This document shows, in pieces, positions 1 through 8,701 of a stretch of DNA of 64,000 bases; within the stretch, counting starts at the first letter, position 1, and each line of letters begins with the position of its first letter. Source of the stretch: Balneolaceae bacterium UBA1514 (GTDB lineage Bacteria > Bacteroidota > Rhodothermia > Balneolales > Balneolaceae); assembly GCA_002323515.1 (NCBI GenBank), contig DCQQ01000008.1, positions 6,141-70,140 on the forward strand. The letters are read 5' to 3'. The notes beneath the pieces are model-generated. The model ran no database searches, was not told where the DNA came from, and worked only from the letters and a program-made list of their open reading frames with translations. The translations under genes were made by a program, and so were the position numbers.

Positions 1-136
1 TTGGGGGAGCTTTCCATCATATTTCAAATGCACAAACTGGGGAGCAAAACCCTGGCATAGACTCTATATACATATTGTTAAGATTATCTTATCTTATCGA
101 TTAATTGTAAATCATGATACTAGATCCCTTTAAATT

Positions 137-640
137 ATGTCCATCCAAGCAAATATTCATACCTCTAAAGGCATTATTCATCTCGAATTATTTGCCGATC
201 AAACTCCAAAAACCGTGGCCAATTTCGTTAATCTGAGTCTACGTGGTTTTTATGATGGCTTAAATTTCCACAGAGTAATTCCTGATTTTATGATTCAAGG
301 TGGCTGCCCTCTGGGCTCTGGTGTAGGAGGTCCTGGTTATCGCTTTGAAGACGAATTTGTGCCTACATTACGTCATAGTGAGCATGGTAAATTATCCATG
401 GCAAATGCAGGTCCGGGTACAAATGGGAGTCAGTTTTTTATTACACATGTGGCAACACCTTGGCTAGATGACCGTCATTCTATCTTTGGTCAAGTTGTTA
501 GTTCAGAAGACCAAGAAGTTGTAAACAGCATACAACAAGGTGATACCATCGAGAAAGTCGAAATAATTGGATCCACCGATGAACTTCTTTCACAAGTAAA
601 GGAAGTGACCATGTGGAATGAGTTACTGGATGAAGATTGA
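137..640 (+). CDS. Peptidyl-prolyl cis-trans isomerase, cyclophilin type
   Basis: The protein (167 aa) is a single-domain cyclophilin that catalyses proline cis-trans isomerisation during protein folding. The active-site segment [13 protein letters not shown] lies at residues 44-56 and contains the expected Arg46, Phe51 and Gln54. The downstream NGSQFFIT and [12 protein letters not shown] blocks are also typical of the family. There is no signal peptide, so a cytoplasmic PpiB-like enzyme is likely. The length is normal for a minimal bacterial cyclophilin. The start is the first ATG, preceded by an A/T-rich stretch without a Shine-Dalgarno sequence. Its last 23 bases overlap the start of the next gene, so the two are probably co-transcribed. 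Confidence 0.95.
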   Translation: MSIQANIHTSKGIIHLELFADQTPKTVANFVNLSLRGFYDGLNFHRVIPDFMIQGGCPLGSGVGGPGYRFEDEFVPTLRHSEHGKLSMANAGPGTNGSQFFITHVATPWLDDRHSIFGQVVSSEDQEVVNSIQQGDTIEKVEIIGSTDELLSQVKEVTMWNELLDED

Positions 641-1451
641 TCTAGATAACATTCCTGAAGAAAAGGGATTTCGAAGACATATACATGTAATTATATTCGG
701 TTCGGATACCCTTGCAGGTAAATTATTCGACATTGTTTTAATTGCAGCTATAGCACTTAGTGTGGCTGTGGTAATGTTGGATAGCATTGGGAGTATCAGG
801 GTAATTTTCGGTGATTTACTATTGAAATTAGAGTGGTTCTTTACCCTCCTTTTTAGTGTGGAATATCTTCTTAGGATTGCTACGGTAAAAAAAGTTAAGC
901 AATATGTGTTTAGCTTTTATGGGATTATTGATTTCCTTGCCATTCTACCTACCTATTTGAGCATTCTTATACCAGGTACGCAGTATCTCATAGCTATACG
1001 AGTTCTTCGAATACTGCGAGTATTCCGAATTTTAAAGCTAGCTCATTATTTATCGGAGGCTAATTTTATTACCAAGGCCTTATGGCAAAGTAGAAGGAAA
1101 ATTCTCGTTTTTCTGTTTGCTGTTGTGATAATATGTGTCTTTGCAGGATCCATTATGTATGTGGTTGAGGGTCCGGAAAATGGCTTTAGTAACATTCCAA
1201 TTTCCATATATTGGGCTATTGTTACCCTTTCAACAGTAGGTTTTGGAGACATAACCCCTATAACACCGCTCGGTCAATTTATTTCTGCCATAATTATGAT
1301 AATGGGCTACGGTATTATAGCGGTACCCACTGGGATTGTAACCTATGAGATGAGCAAAAGCACTCGTAAGCTACACAGTTGTGTAGAATGTGGTAAGCAA
1401 AACCATGAGAAGGATGCATTGTTTTGCAAACACTGCGGTAAAGAACTGTGA
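618..1451 (+). CDS. Voltage-gated-type potassium channel with C-terminal zinc ribbon
   Basis: This is a six-transmembrane ion channel (277 aa). An arginine-rich S4 segment lies at about residues 127-140 ([13 protein letters not shown]), and the pore helix and potassium filter TVGFGD are at 206-211. It therefore most likely passes K+ across the inner membrane. After S6 the cytoplasmic tail ends in a compact four-cysteine zinc ribbon, with C255-x2-C258 and C270-x2-C273. This replaces the RCK/TrkA-N or cyclic-nucleotide domains commonly found in bacterial channels. The start at 618 overlaps the upstream cyclophilin by 23 bases. An alternative ATG at 630 would shorten the N-terminus by four residues. 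The channel call is firm, but the role of the ribbon is unknown. Confidence 0.92.
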   Translation: MSYWMKIDLDNIPEEKGFRRHIHVIIFGSDTLAGKLFDIVLIAAIALSVAVVMLDSIGSIRVIFGDLLLKLEWFFTLLFSVEYLLRIATVKKVKQYVFSFYGIIDFLAILPTYLSILIPGTQYLIAIRVLRILRVFRILKLAHYLSEANFITKALWQSRRKILVFLFAVVIICVFAGSIMYVVEGPENGFSNIPISIYWAIVTLSTVGFGDITPITPLGQFISAIIMIMGYGIIAVPTGIVTYEMSKSTRKLHSCVECGKQNHEKDALFCKHCGKEL

Positions 1452-1560
1452 ATAAGATAATTAGACGGTTACCCATGAGTAGTCTCTATATCAATACATG
1501 GAGGATAAATGGCATAGGCAAAATACTAATTAATTCACCTACCGCTATTTAATCTCGTCG

Positions 1561-1770
1561 ATGGCGAATAACCAATTTTCAATCTATACAGGCCCCAGCC
1601 TTAATACACTTAATGAGGGTTCTGTAGATGACCTAGCCTGGTATTCCATGTGGAGCTCATCTATAAAAAGTGCAAACTATCTAGTATGGGTTGGATGTAA
1701 CATCGGTGTGCAACTATTTAAGCAAGATGCAGTTGAACGAGTGAACTTTCCCTTAGAGCGTAATTTCTAA
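1561..1770 (+). pseudogene. Short ORF, possible remnant of a beta-propeller protein
   Basis: This 69-codon ORF has no recognisable complete domain and no convincing translation signal. Its last third resembles the end of the propeller in the secreted protein at 21105-22709. Both have a YL-(V/F)...VG/IG strand about 20 residues before the identical heptapeptide ERVNFPL, and the codons for that peptide differ mostly at third positions. The sequence then stops instead of continuing into a YPNPFSP sorting domain. I infer a decayed fragment of a paralogous gene. A small unrelated orphan gene or chance similarity remains possible. It is followed by the convergent end of the symporter gene. Confidence 0.3.
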
Positions 1771-1820
1771 GTCTTACGCATGGTCTTGTTAAAGAATCTT
1801 GCTACGAAAATCTTTCGACT

Positions 1821-3320
1821 CTAAGCTTTATGGGGCCAAATTTTATTATGTACCAATCGAACCAGTAGCAAGGCTATGCCCCACTGTACTAGGATTGTGG
1901 CTAATGAGTATGGGCTTAGTGGGTTAAACCAATCATCCGGAGCGTATTCAGCAACACTTAAATACATCCACCATCCAAGTAAGGTGATTACTTCAATTGG
2001 TACTACATAGGTAATGACAATGTCCCACCATTTACCTAATGGTTTAGTTTCCCCTGGTTGATGTACTAATTTTTCTCGGAACCTTGTTGCGCCATATTGA
2101 ATAACGGCATAAGAGATAAACGCCCCTGAAACCATAAGACCAACCCCCCAAACAAAATCTTGATTCCCAAAAAAAGTAAGATTCAAAGCGGATGGTAGTC
2201 CAAACACAAAACCAGCTGTACCAGTTAAGATGGTTGCTTTTTTACGGGTAAAACCTGCATCTACAGCAACTTTGACGACCAACTCAATCATAGACAAGAG
2301 AGAGCTAAATGCAGCAAAACTTAGGCCTAGAAAAAATAAAATAGAGAAAATATCGCCACCAGACATATTTGCGAATAACTGAGGCATCCATATAAATGTA
2401 AGACCCGTGCCTGCTGGTCCCGAATTCTGCATTATTTTTAAAATTTCAGCATTTGACATAGTATTTCCCAAGGTTCCAAAAACCGTGGAGAAAATAATTA
2501 TTGCAGCCACTAATGAGATAATATTATTCCCAATACCCGTCTGGAACGCACTGACAGTAATCCGATCATGGGTTCGCATATAGGCGGCATAGGTAAGAAT
2601 TAACCCCCATGCTGCGCCCGTATCCCATGCATTTTGAGTAAGTGCTTCAAGCCAAATTCTTGGCTCTGTTAACGTATTCCAATCTGGGGTGAATAAATAT
2701 CGAATACCCTCCCAGGAACCTGGTAAACTTATAGCCTTAACCAACGAAATTAATAAAATCGTAAAAAGTAGTGGGATTAATATTTTGTTCACCTTCTCTA
2801 TAGATGATATACCTTTGATAACTACCCAAGAACCTAGTAGCATTACTATTCCGTGAGTAAATACAGGTATTCCCTGTGCATGAAAAGAATTCCAAACACC
2901 CATCGCTTGCTCATAATTGTTAGGTAGTCCAGATTGAAGCGACTGTGATAAATAATACAAACACCAACCGGCCACCACACTATAGTAAAACATGATGGCG
3001 GTGGCGACAAGACCTATGAAAGCACCCATCCAAGCCTTATTTTTACCTGCTATTGCTACATAGGATCCAACAATACCTCTACGCCCTGTCTTACCAATTC
3101 CATATTCAGCAATAATGAGCGGTATAGACCAGAGAAATAAAAAGCTTATCCATGCCACTAAAAAAGCACCCGCTCCAGTTTCACCTCCATTTTGAGCCGC
3201 TATTCTTGGGAAGCGCCATATATTGCCTGTTCCAATGGCGATTCCTAGTACACTAAGTATTAGACCCCATTTAGTTGAAAATCGCTGTTTTTTTTTAGAT
3301 TTCCCTTCTATTTTTTGCAT
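1821..3320 (-). CDS. Sodium-dependent transporter, neurotransmitter:sodium symporter (SNF) family
   Basis: The protein (499 aa) is a LeuT-fold secondary transporter that couples Na+ entry to uptake of an amino acid or related compound across the inner membrane. The diagnostic unwound TM1 segment is present at residues 26-37 as GIAIGTGNIWRF, and GGGAF-like glycines follow. About eleven or twelve hydrophobic helices span the rest. The N-terminus starts with a short basic cytoplasmic segment (KSKKKQR). The substrate cannot be assigned from sequence alone. It is transcribed alone, divergently from the DUF2723 gene, across a 185-base spacer. Confidence 0.93.
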   Translation of the reverse strand: MQKIEGKSKKKQRFSTKWGLILSVLGIAIGTGNIWRFPRIAAQNGGETGAGAFLVAWISFLFLWSIPLIIAEYGIGKTGRRGIVGSYVAIAGKNKAWMGAFIGLVATAIMFYYSVVAGWCLYYLSQSLQSGLPNNYEQAMGVWNSFHAQGIPVFTHGIVMLLGSWVVIKGISSIEKVNKILIPLLFTILLISLVKAISLPGSWEGIRYLFTPDWNTLTEPRIWLEALTQNAWDTGAAWGLILTYAAYMRTHDRITVSAFQTGIGNNIISLVAAIIIFSTVFGTLGNTMSNAEILKIMQNSGPAGTGLTFIWMPQLFANMSGGDIFSILFFLGLSFAAFSSLLSMIELVVKVAVDAGFTRKKATILTGTAGFVFGLPSALNLTFFGNQDFVWGVGLMVSGAFISYAVIQYGATRFREKLVHQPGETKPLGKWWDIVITYVVPIEVITLLGWWMYLSVAEYAPDDWFNPLSPYSLATILVQWGIALLLVRLVHNKIWPHKA

Positions 3321-3415
3321 CTATTTTTCGGTCTTTGATAAGAAATTTTTATAAGACTGTAGTATCTTAAATTATGTCAATTAGCCTTGTTCTATTTTGA
3401 TTCAAACAACGCTAT

Positions 3416-3429
3416 CCCTATCATTAGGG
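3416..3429. repeat. Small inverted repeat in divergent intergenic region
   Basis: A perfect five-base inverted repeat (CCCTA, loop TCAT, TAGGG) lies between the divergent symporter and DUF2723 genes. No T-tract follows on either strand, so it is not an intrinsic terminator. Its position would allow it to be a regulator-binding site, but chance is possible at this length. Confidence 0.25.
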
Positions 3430-3505
3430 GTACGTATATTAGGTTGCGACAATCTATTTTTATATGGCACCAATTTCAATCATCATTGCTGTAAGATTAT
3501 ACTAA

Positions 3506-6490
3506 ATGTTTGACTCACATCAGAAAACAAATAAGTGGCTTGCTCTAGCTATCTTTTTCATCACCCTTATTATATATAGCTTAACCATGGCTCCTACAGC
3601 TAGTTTTTGGGATGCAGGGGAATTCATTGCGGTGGCACATGGGCTCCAAGTAAATCACCCACCGGGGGCTCCCTTTTACTCAATCTTAGGCCGGCTTTTC
3701 TCTATGTTTATGCCCACAGAGTACGTAGCCGTAAGCATTAACTTTATGAGTGTACTTTCCTCAGCAATTACAGTTATGCTACTTTACCTAACAGTTGTTA
3801 GGCTTATCCGCGAGTTTAAACCAAATGTCAATGAATGGACATCAGGGGAAAAAATAGCCCATTATGGAGGAGCATTAATTGGCAGTTTAACCTTTGCAGT
3901 TACCGATACATTCTGGTTTAATGCGGTAGAAGCTGAGGTATATGCAATGTCTATGTTTTTTACTGCTATTGTAGTGTGGTTAGCTCTCAAATGGTCCGAG
4001 CATTATGAAAAGCCGCACAGTGAACGTTGGCTGGTACTCATTGCATATATGTTTGGATTGGCTATTGGTGTTCACCTTCTCAATCTACTAGCAATATTTT
4101 TTGTAGCACTCATCGTATACTTCAAAGTGAAGGATACCATCGAGATAAAAAGTTTCGGCGTAATGGGGATAATTGCAGTCTTTTCATTCTTCTTGGTATA
4201 TCCCATAACCATTCAAAAACTTCCAGATTGGGCGTCTAAAATTAATGATGCATCCTACGGGTTAATTGGTCCGTTTACCTTCATATTCATACTAATAGGT
4301 TTGTTGGTATATGGGATTTACTTCACTCAGAAACATAAGCATCGACTTGCCAACATAGCCCTAATTAGTTATGTGATGATTATAATAGGGTATTCATCGT
4401 ACTCTGTTATTATGATACGATCTATTGCTGACCCCCCTGTAGACGAGAATGACCCAGAAACTATGGAAGATTTTGTGAGCTACTTAAAACGTGAGCAATA
4501 TGGAGATACCCCAATACTCAAGGGGAATTCCTATGATGCTGCAACTGGGCAGATTAATACACAAAAAGAAGTCTGGCTTCCTCGTAGACATTCACAGGCA
4601 CCTAACCACTTATCTTATTATGCTCGATATGACAGTGATTTTGAGTACTTTTGGGACTATCAAGTGCGTCATATGTACCTACGTTATTTCAATTGGAATT
4701 TCGTAGGAAGAGTAGCTGATATTCAAGATACTGGTTGGCAATCAGGGTTTGAAAGAGAAAATTACCCAGAAAACCGAGCCAGTAATGCGTATTATTTTAT
4801 CCCGCTTCTACTCGGACTTATAGGGGTCTTATATCATTTTAAAGCAGATAGAAATCGAGCGTTAGCAGTACTTGTTCTATTCATTGTAACAGGTCTAGCT
4901 ATTATTGTGTTTTTGAACCAACCCCCCTATCAACCGAGGGAAAGAGATTACGCATATGTAGGCTCCTTTTTTGCATTTGCTATTTGGATAGGATTAGGAA
5001 GTGCTGGCTTACTCGAATTCATACAAAACAAGTTAAAGAACACACCCGTAAGTTTAACAGCCTTGGTTATACTACTTCTTGCATCCCCCGTTTGGATGGC
5101 GTCGCAGAATTGGGATGATCATGATCGTAGCAATCGATATGTTGCTCCAGATTATGCTAAAAATCTGTTGAATTCATTAGCTCCAAACGCGATAGTATTT
5201 ACTAATGGGGATAATGATACCTTCCCTCTTTGGTATGCACAAGAAGTAGAGGGAGTTCGTACCGATGTAAGAATTGTTTGCCTAAGTTTATTAAATACGG
5301 ATTGGTATATAAAACAACTTAAAAATCAGTGGTCACACGAATCAGCTCCATTACCCTTTAGTTATACGGACCTGCAGGTTGACCAGATTACCTCACGCAT
5401 TGACCGATGGGAACCAAAAACGATCACCATACCTGTGAACAAAGAGGCATTAATAACAGCCTTCTCAGAGGATCAGAAATATAAAGAAGCTATAGGAGTA
5501 CAGCCAGATACTAGTTTGCAAATACTAAAAACAGGCGTTGATTTTGAGATACCTGTAGAAGAGTTAGATGATGAATTAAGTTGGCGCGTGGAAGGCCGCT
5601 TGTACGGGCGCGATCAGCAAGGAAATGGTATTTACTATATGCAAGTTCAAGATTTGATGATTATTGATTTACTTCAATCCAACAATTGGTTACGTCCCAT
5701 TTATTTTGCAAATACGGTTTCATCATCCAGTATGTTAGATCTTCAACCCTACTTCAGAACGGAAGGAAAAGCCTACCGTGTCATACCCAAGCGGTTTAAT
5801 TCAAGAACCATGGGATATATTGATCCTGCTATTCATGCTAAGCGCCTACACAATTTTTCGTTTACTAAATGGAATAATCCAGATGCCTATTTTGATGAGA
5901 ATATTCGTCGAATGCTAAGTAATTATCGGTATACTTTTTTACAGTTATCTGAACGCTATCAAGAGCTAAATGAACTAGATTCTGCTCGGTATTGGTTAGA
6001 TTTTTCTGAGCAAAACATACCATTCAGACCAGATGAAGAGAGCTATAATATTCAGTCTTTATTCGCTATTAATTATCTCAAGTTAAATGCTCAGGATCAG
6101 GCTGCAGCCATAGCAAAAAGGATTAAACCTATTATTAATAGAGAGTTCATCAACGATTTTGAAGTTTTTAAACGGTACCAACAAGAATTTGATGAATTGA
6201 ATAATGAATTCGAAACCTCTAGAAGATCCGGTGATGTCAAAAAACAGCGTGATTTAAGGACAAGTGTTCAGGCTGCTTACAACGAAACGCAACGACTTGG
6301 CGAGCAAATTGTACAGATACGACAGTACCTAGTAATTGCTCAGTATTTACTCTACGAGTCTGGTAATGAAAATGAAGCATCTGAGTTATCACTAGAGGTA
6401 AATTCCCTTCTACTAGGAACTCCATTCCCTACCCTACCACTTAGCAAGGAAGAAAGTGATCAAGAGGTACGTAGGTATGGGATATTGTAA
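3506..6490 (+). CDS. DUF2723 family polytopic membrane protein, putative glycosyltransferase
   Basis: This large protein (994 aa) has roughly a dozen transmembrane helices in its first half, followed by a long soluble C-terminal region. It belongs to DUF2723. The N-terminal signature SFWDAGEFIA at residues 33-42, followed by NHPPGAPFY, resembles the acidic first-loop motif of GT-C lipid-dependent glycosyltransferases such as protein O-mannosyltransferases. The family is largely confined to the Bacteroidota and relatives. By fold analogy it probably transfers a sugar from a polyprenyl carrier on the periplasmic face, but that is an inference. A helical, repeat-like segment (about 790-960) could be a protein-interaction module. 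The gene stands alone, divergent from the symporter. Confidence 0.85.
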   Translation: MFDSHQKTNKWLALAIFFITLIIYSLTMAPTASFWDAGEFIAVAHGLQVNHPPGAPFYSILGRLFSMFMPTEYVAVSINFMSVLSSAITVMLLYLTVVRLIREFKPNVNEWTSGEKIAHYGGALIGSLTFAVTDTFWFNAVEAEVYAMSMFFTAIVVWLALKWSEHYEKPHSERWLVLIAYMFGLAIGVHLLNLLAIFFVALIVYFKVKDTIEIKSFGVMGIIAVFSFFLVYPITIQKLPDWASKINDASYGLIGPFTFIFILIGLLVYGIYFTQKHKHRLANIALISYVMIIIGYSSYSVIMIRSIADPPVDENDPETMEDFVSYLKREQYGDTPILKGNSYDAATGQINTQKEVWLPRRHSQAPNHLSYYARYDSDFEYFWDYQVRHMYLRYFNWNFVGRVADIQDTGWQSGFERENYPENRASNAYYFIPLLLGLIGVLYHFKADRNRALAVLVLFIVTGLAIIVFLNQPPYQPRERDYAYVGSFFAFAIWIGLGSAGLLEFIQNKLKNTPVSLTALVILLLASPVWMASQNWDDHDRSNRYVAPDYAKNLLNSLAPNAIVFTNGDNDTFPLWYAQEVEGVRTDVRIVCLSLLNTDWYIKQLKNQWSHESAPLPFSYTDLQVDQITSRIDRWEPKTITIPVNKEALITAFSEDQKYKEAIGVQPDTSLQILKTGVDFEIPVEELDDELSWRVEGRLYGRDQQGNGIYYMQVQDLMIIDLLQSNNWLRPIYFANTVSSSSMLDLQPYFRTEGKAYRVIPKRFNSRTMGYIDPAIHAKRLHNFSFTKWNNPDAYFDENIRRMLSNYRYTFLQLSERYQELNELDSARYWLDFSEQNIPFRPDEESYNIQSLFAINYLKLNAQDQAAAIAKRIKPIINREFINDFEVFKRYQQEFDELNNEFETSRRSGDVKKQRDLRTSVQAAYNETQRLGEQIVQIRQYLVIAQYLLYESGNENEASELSLEVNSLLLGTPFPTLPLSKEESDQEVRRYGIL

Positions 6491-6618
6491 ACTAGATCAT
6501 GCTAAGTAATTAAAATACAGGAACTACAAAGAAAGATAGATTAGACTCGAGAGTATCATTTTTTCATAATTTAATTTATACTACCTCAACTTAAGTGGTG
6601 AACTATCACTCATCCTAT

Positions 6619-7071
6619 ATGATACATACATTCACAGCTGAAAATATTGAAACTATTACTAAGGTTTTGGGCACACAAGCAAAACCCTTGGGTGATGATG
6701 TTTTTCGATTAGAACTTACTCATACAGAAACAGACAGAAAATTAGCTCTTGAAATACACCTTGGTTTACTTGTTCAAGGTGAATCGATGAATATGGTTTC
6801 CGTATATGCAAGTAACACCTTTCTCCAGCTACATAATTGCACGGCATTTGTAGCAAGTGATATTTTACATCAAGTCACATTTTTTGGCACATCAGGAAGT
6901 AAAACGTCCGGTTTAATCATTGAAAGAGAAGCAGGATGTAGTTTATATGCCAATGTGGACGAAGTAATTAAATCTGGAGACTTTACTCAACTTCCAGAAG
7001 ACTTGATGATGTGTGGTATAGCCTTGTCCCTAACAGAGTCAATGGATGATGATTTCAGCTTTGAGGACTAG
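6619..7071 (+). CDS. Conserved-looking hypothetical protein
   Basis: I do not recognise this protein. The reading frame is open from a GTG at 6595, but I prefer the ATG at 6619 (150 aa), where the first residues are MIHTFTAENIETI. The product is soluble and acidic and lacks a signal peptide and transmembrane helices. It appears alpha/beta, with alternating hydrophobic strands around residues 55-120 and a very acidic tail (DDDFSFED). It sits immediately upstream of ybeY with a 19-base gap, so a link to RNA processing or translation is possible but unproven. Codon use looks like that of its neighbours. Confidence 0.7.
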   Translation: MIHTFTAENIETITKVLGTQAKPLGDDVFRLELTHTETDRKLALEIHLGLLVQGESMNMVSVYASNTFLQLHNCTAFVASDILHQVTFFGTSGSKTSGLIIEREAGCSLYANVDEVIKSGDFTQLPEDLMMCGIALSLTESMDDDFSFED

Positions 7072-7090
7072 CTGTTAACTCCTCAAGTGT

Positions 7091-7549
7091 ATGCCTAATC
7101 CAAATAATTTTCAGCTTTTCAATACCACAAAACTGGATTTTACTGTTGCTGAAAGTACCATTAATAAGGTAATAAAGTTATTTACACAACGACATTCATG
7201 CACCATCGAATTCGTTGAGATTGTTCTTGTCGATGAGGAAGAAATAAGACGTATTAATCGTGAGTATCTTCAAAAGGACTATGTAACCGATGTTATCAGT
7301 TTTCATTATCATGATTCTAATGAAACCAAGTATACACTCATTACTCCTGCGTTAGAGGGTACTATGTACTGTTGTTTGCCAAGGATTATCGAACAATCTA
7401 CAGAGTTAGACGTAGACGTTAGTACAGAGTGTCTACGAATTGTGGTTCACGGTTTATTACATATCCTTGGTTATGAGGATTCAACGTTGAAACAGAAAGA
7501 AACAATGACCAAAGAAGAGGAAGCGATCATCCAACAGATAACCATCTAG
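7091..7549 (+). CDS. ybeY: Endoribonuclease YbeY
   Basis: YbeY (152 aa) is a metal-dependent single-strand endoribonuclease involved in 16S rRNA 3'-end maturation and ribosome quality control. The signature HGLLHILGYED is at residues 120-130. His120 and His124 match two of the metal ligands. The position of the usual third histidine is Asp130, a substitution I believe is common in Bacteroidota members. The upstream block RIN-REYL-KDYVTDVISF also fits the family. The gene follows the orphan protein gene after 19 bases and precedes the DUF445 gene by 16 bases, so the three may form one transcript. Confidence 0.93.
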   Translation: MPNPNNFQLFNTTKLDFTVAESTINKVIKLFTQRHSCTIEFVEIVLVDEEEIRRINREYLQKDYVTDVISFHYHDSNETKYTLITPALEGTMYCCLPRIIEQSTELDVDVSTECLRIVVHGLLHILGYEDSTLKQKETMTKEEEAIIQQITI

Positions 7550-7565
7550 TTTTCTTGGTAAGTAC

Positions 7566-8693
7566 GTGCTGTTACATTTTTTTGAACAATTAAGCCAGAG
7601 TGTTGGGCGATATTGGAAAAAATATTCCAAGTCAAACGAATGGACTCACCTCTCTTCTAGTGACCAAGAACTACCAATTCAGGGCTCACAAAAAAATCAT
7701 ACTGGATTAAAAAAAATATTACTCACACAAGGACTTAGCTGGTATCCACTTTTTGTATTAGTTGTCTTTGTTGTAAGTTATTTTTGGGATTTCACAACTC
7801 AAGAAATCATATTACTGAATACGTCTTATTCATTAGAACATTTACTTAGAATTTTAAGCGTAAGTGGTTTAATAGGGTACGCTACTAATTGGTTAGCCAT
7901 TTCCATGCTCTTCAAACCAGTTCATAAACGACCTATCTTGGGTCAAGGACTTATACCCCGTCAAAAAAATAGAATAGCTGACCGATTAGCAAAAACTATT
8001 TCTTCCGAACTTTTACATCCTGAGCTCATTAGTGAATATGTCCATCGTTCCGCTATCATTCAATACTACAGAGAACTATGGGTACTTCGTTCAAAGAATA
8101 TATTGTCAGACAATTCTTTTAGATCAGAAGTTCAACAGATTATTTTAAAATTGTTCGTTCGAATTCTAAATAAGGATGAATTTAGAATGAGTATTGCCTC
8201 AACCATTGAGTCCGAGGTTAACCGAAAAGTAGAAAACCGAACTTTAGATCGTATTGCATTAAAAACCTACACCATTATTAAAGGGGCTAATGTTCAGGAA
8301 TTAGTCAATGAAGCACTCATCGAATTACCCGTTGAACTAGAACGTCAAATCGAACAATTAGATGGTCTATTTGACAAATTACCAGCTCTAATAGATGAGC
8401 ACGTTGGGGCCATAGACACACAAATCACAAATTGGATACATGAACTCATCAACCGGTTAGACATTTACCAATTTATTGCAAAACATTTGAAAGAGTATGA
8501 TGAATCTAAAATCGAAGCTTTAATTCGAACTTCAACCAATGAAGAATTACGGTACATTCAACAGCTTGGAGCTGTGATAGGTACGATTGGTGGGTTAGTG
8601 ATATGGAACCCAGTTTTTAGCATAATTTCCATCGTAATACTATTACTAAGCTTGTATCTTTTAGATATGCTTCTATATAAAACTCAAAAATAA
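7566..8693 (+). CDS. DUF445 family membrane protein
   Basis: This 375-aa protein begins at a GTG codon. It has a membrane anchor at about residues 58-75, a second hydrophobic segment at about 93-115 carrying the family signature GLIGYATNWLAISMLFKP, and a hydrophobic hairpin at the C-terminus (about 335-370). Between them lies a long, charged, helical middle region rich in short repeats, which is typical of DUF445. The function of the family is not established, although members are usually inner-membrane proteins. The next gene, for a subtilisin-like lipoprotein, starts only 8 bases downstream. Confidence 0.85.
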   Translation: MLLHFFEQLSQSVGRYWKKYSKSNEWTHLSSSDQELPIQGSQKNHTGLKKILLTQGLSWYPLFVLVVFVVSYFWDFTTQEIILLNTSYSLEHLLRILSVSGLIGYATNWLAISMLFKPVHKRPILGQGLIPRQKNRIADRLAKTISSELLHPELISEYVHRSAIIQYYRELWVLRSKNILSDNSFRSEVQQIILKLFVRILNKDEFRMSIASTIESEVNRKVENRTLDRIALKTYTIIKGANVQELVNEALIELPVELERQIEQLDGLFDKLPALIDEHVGAIDTQITNWIHELINRLDIYQFIAKHLKEYDESKIEALIRTSTNEELRYIQQLGAVIGTIGGLVIWNPVFSIISIVILLLSLYLLDMLLYKTQK

Positions 8694-8701
8694 TTAGACT
8701 T

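Noticed and set aside
1-136. Possible 3' end of an upstream gene
   Set aside because: All three plus frames stay open for 19 to 44 codons from the edge, but none matches a family I recognise, so no partial gene can be assigned.
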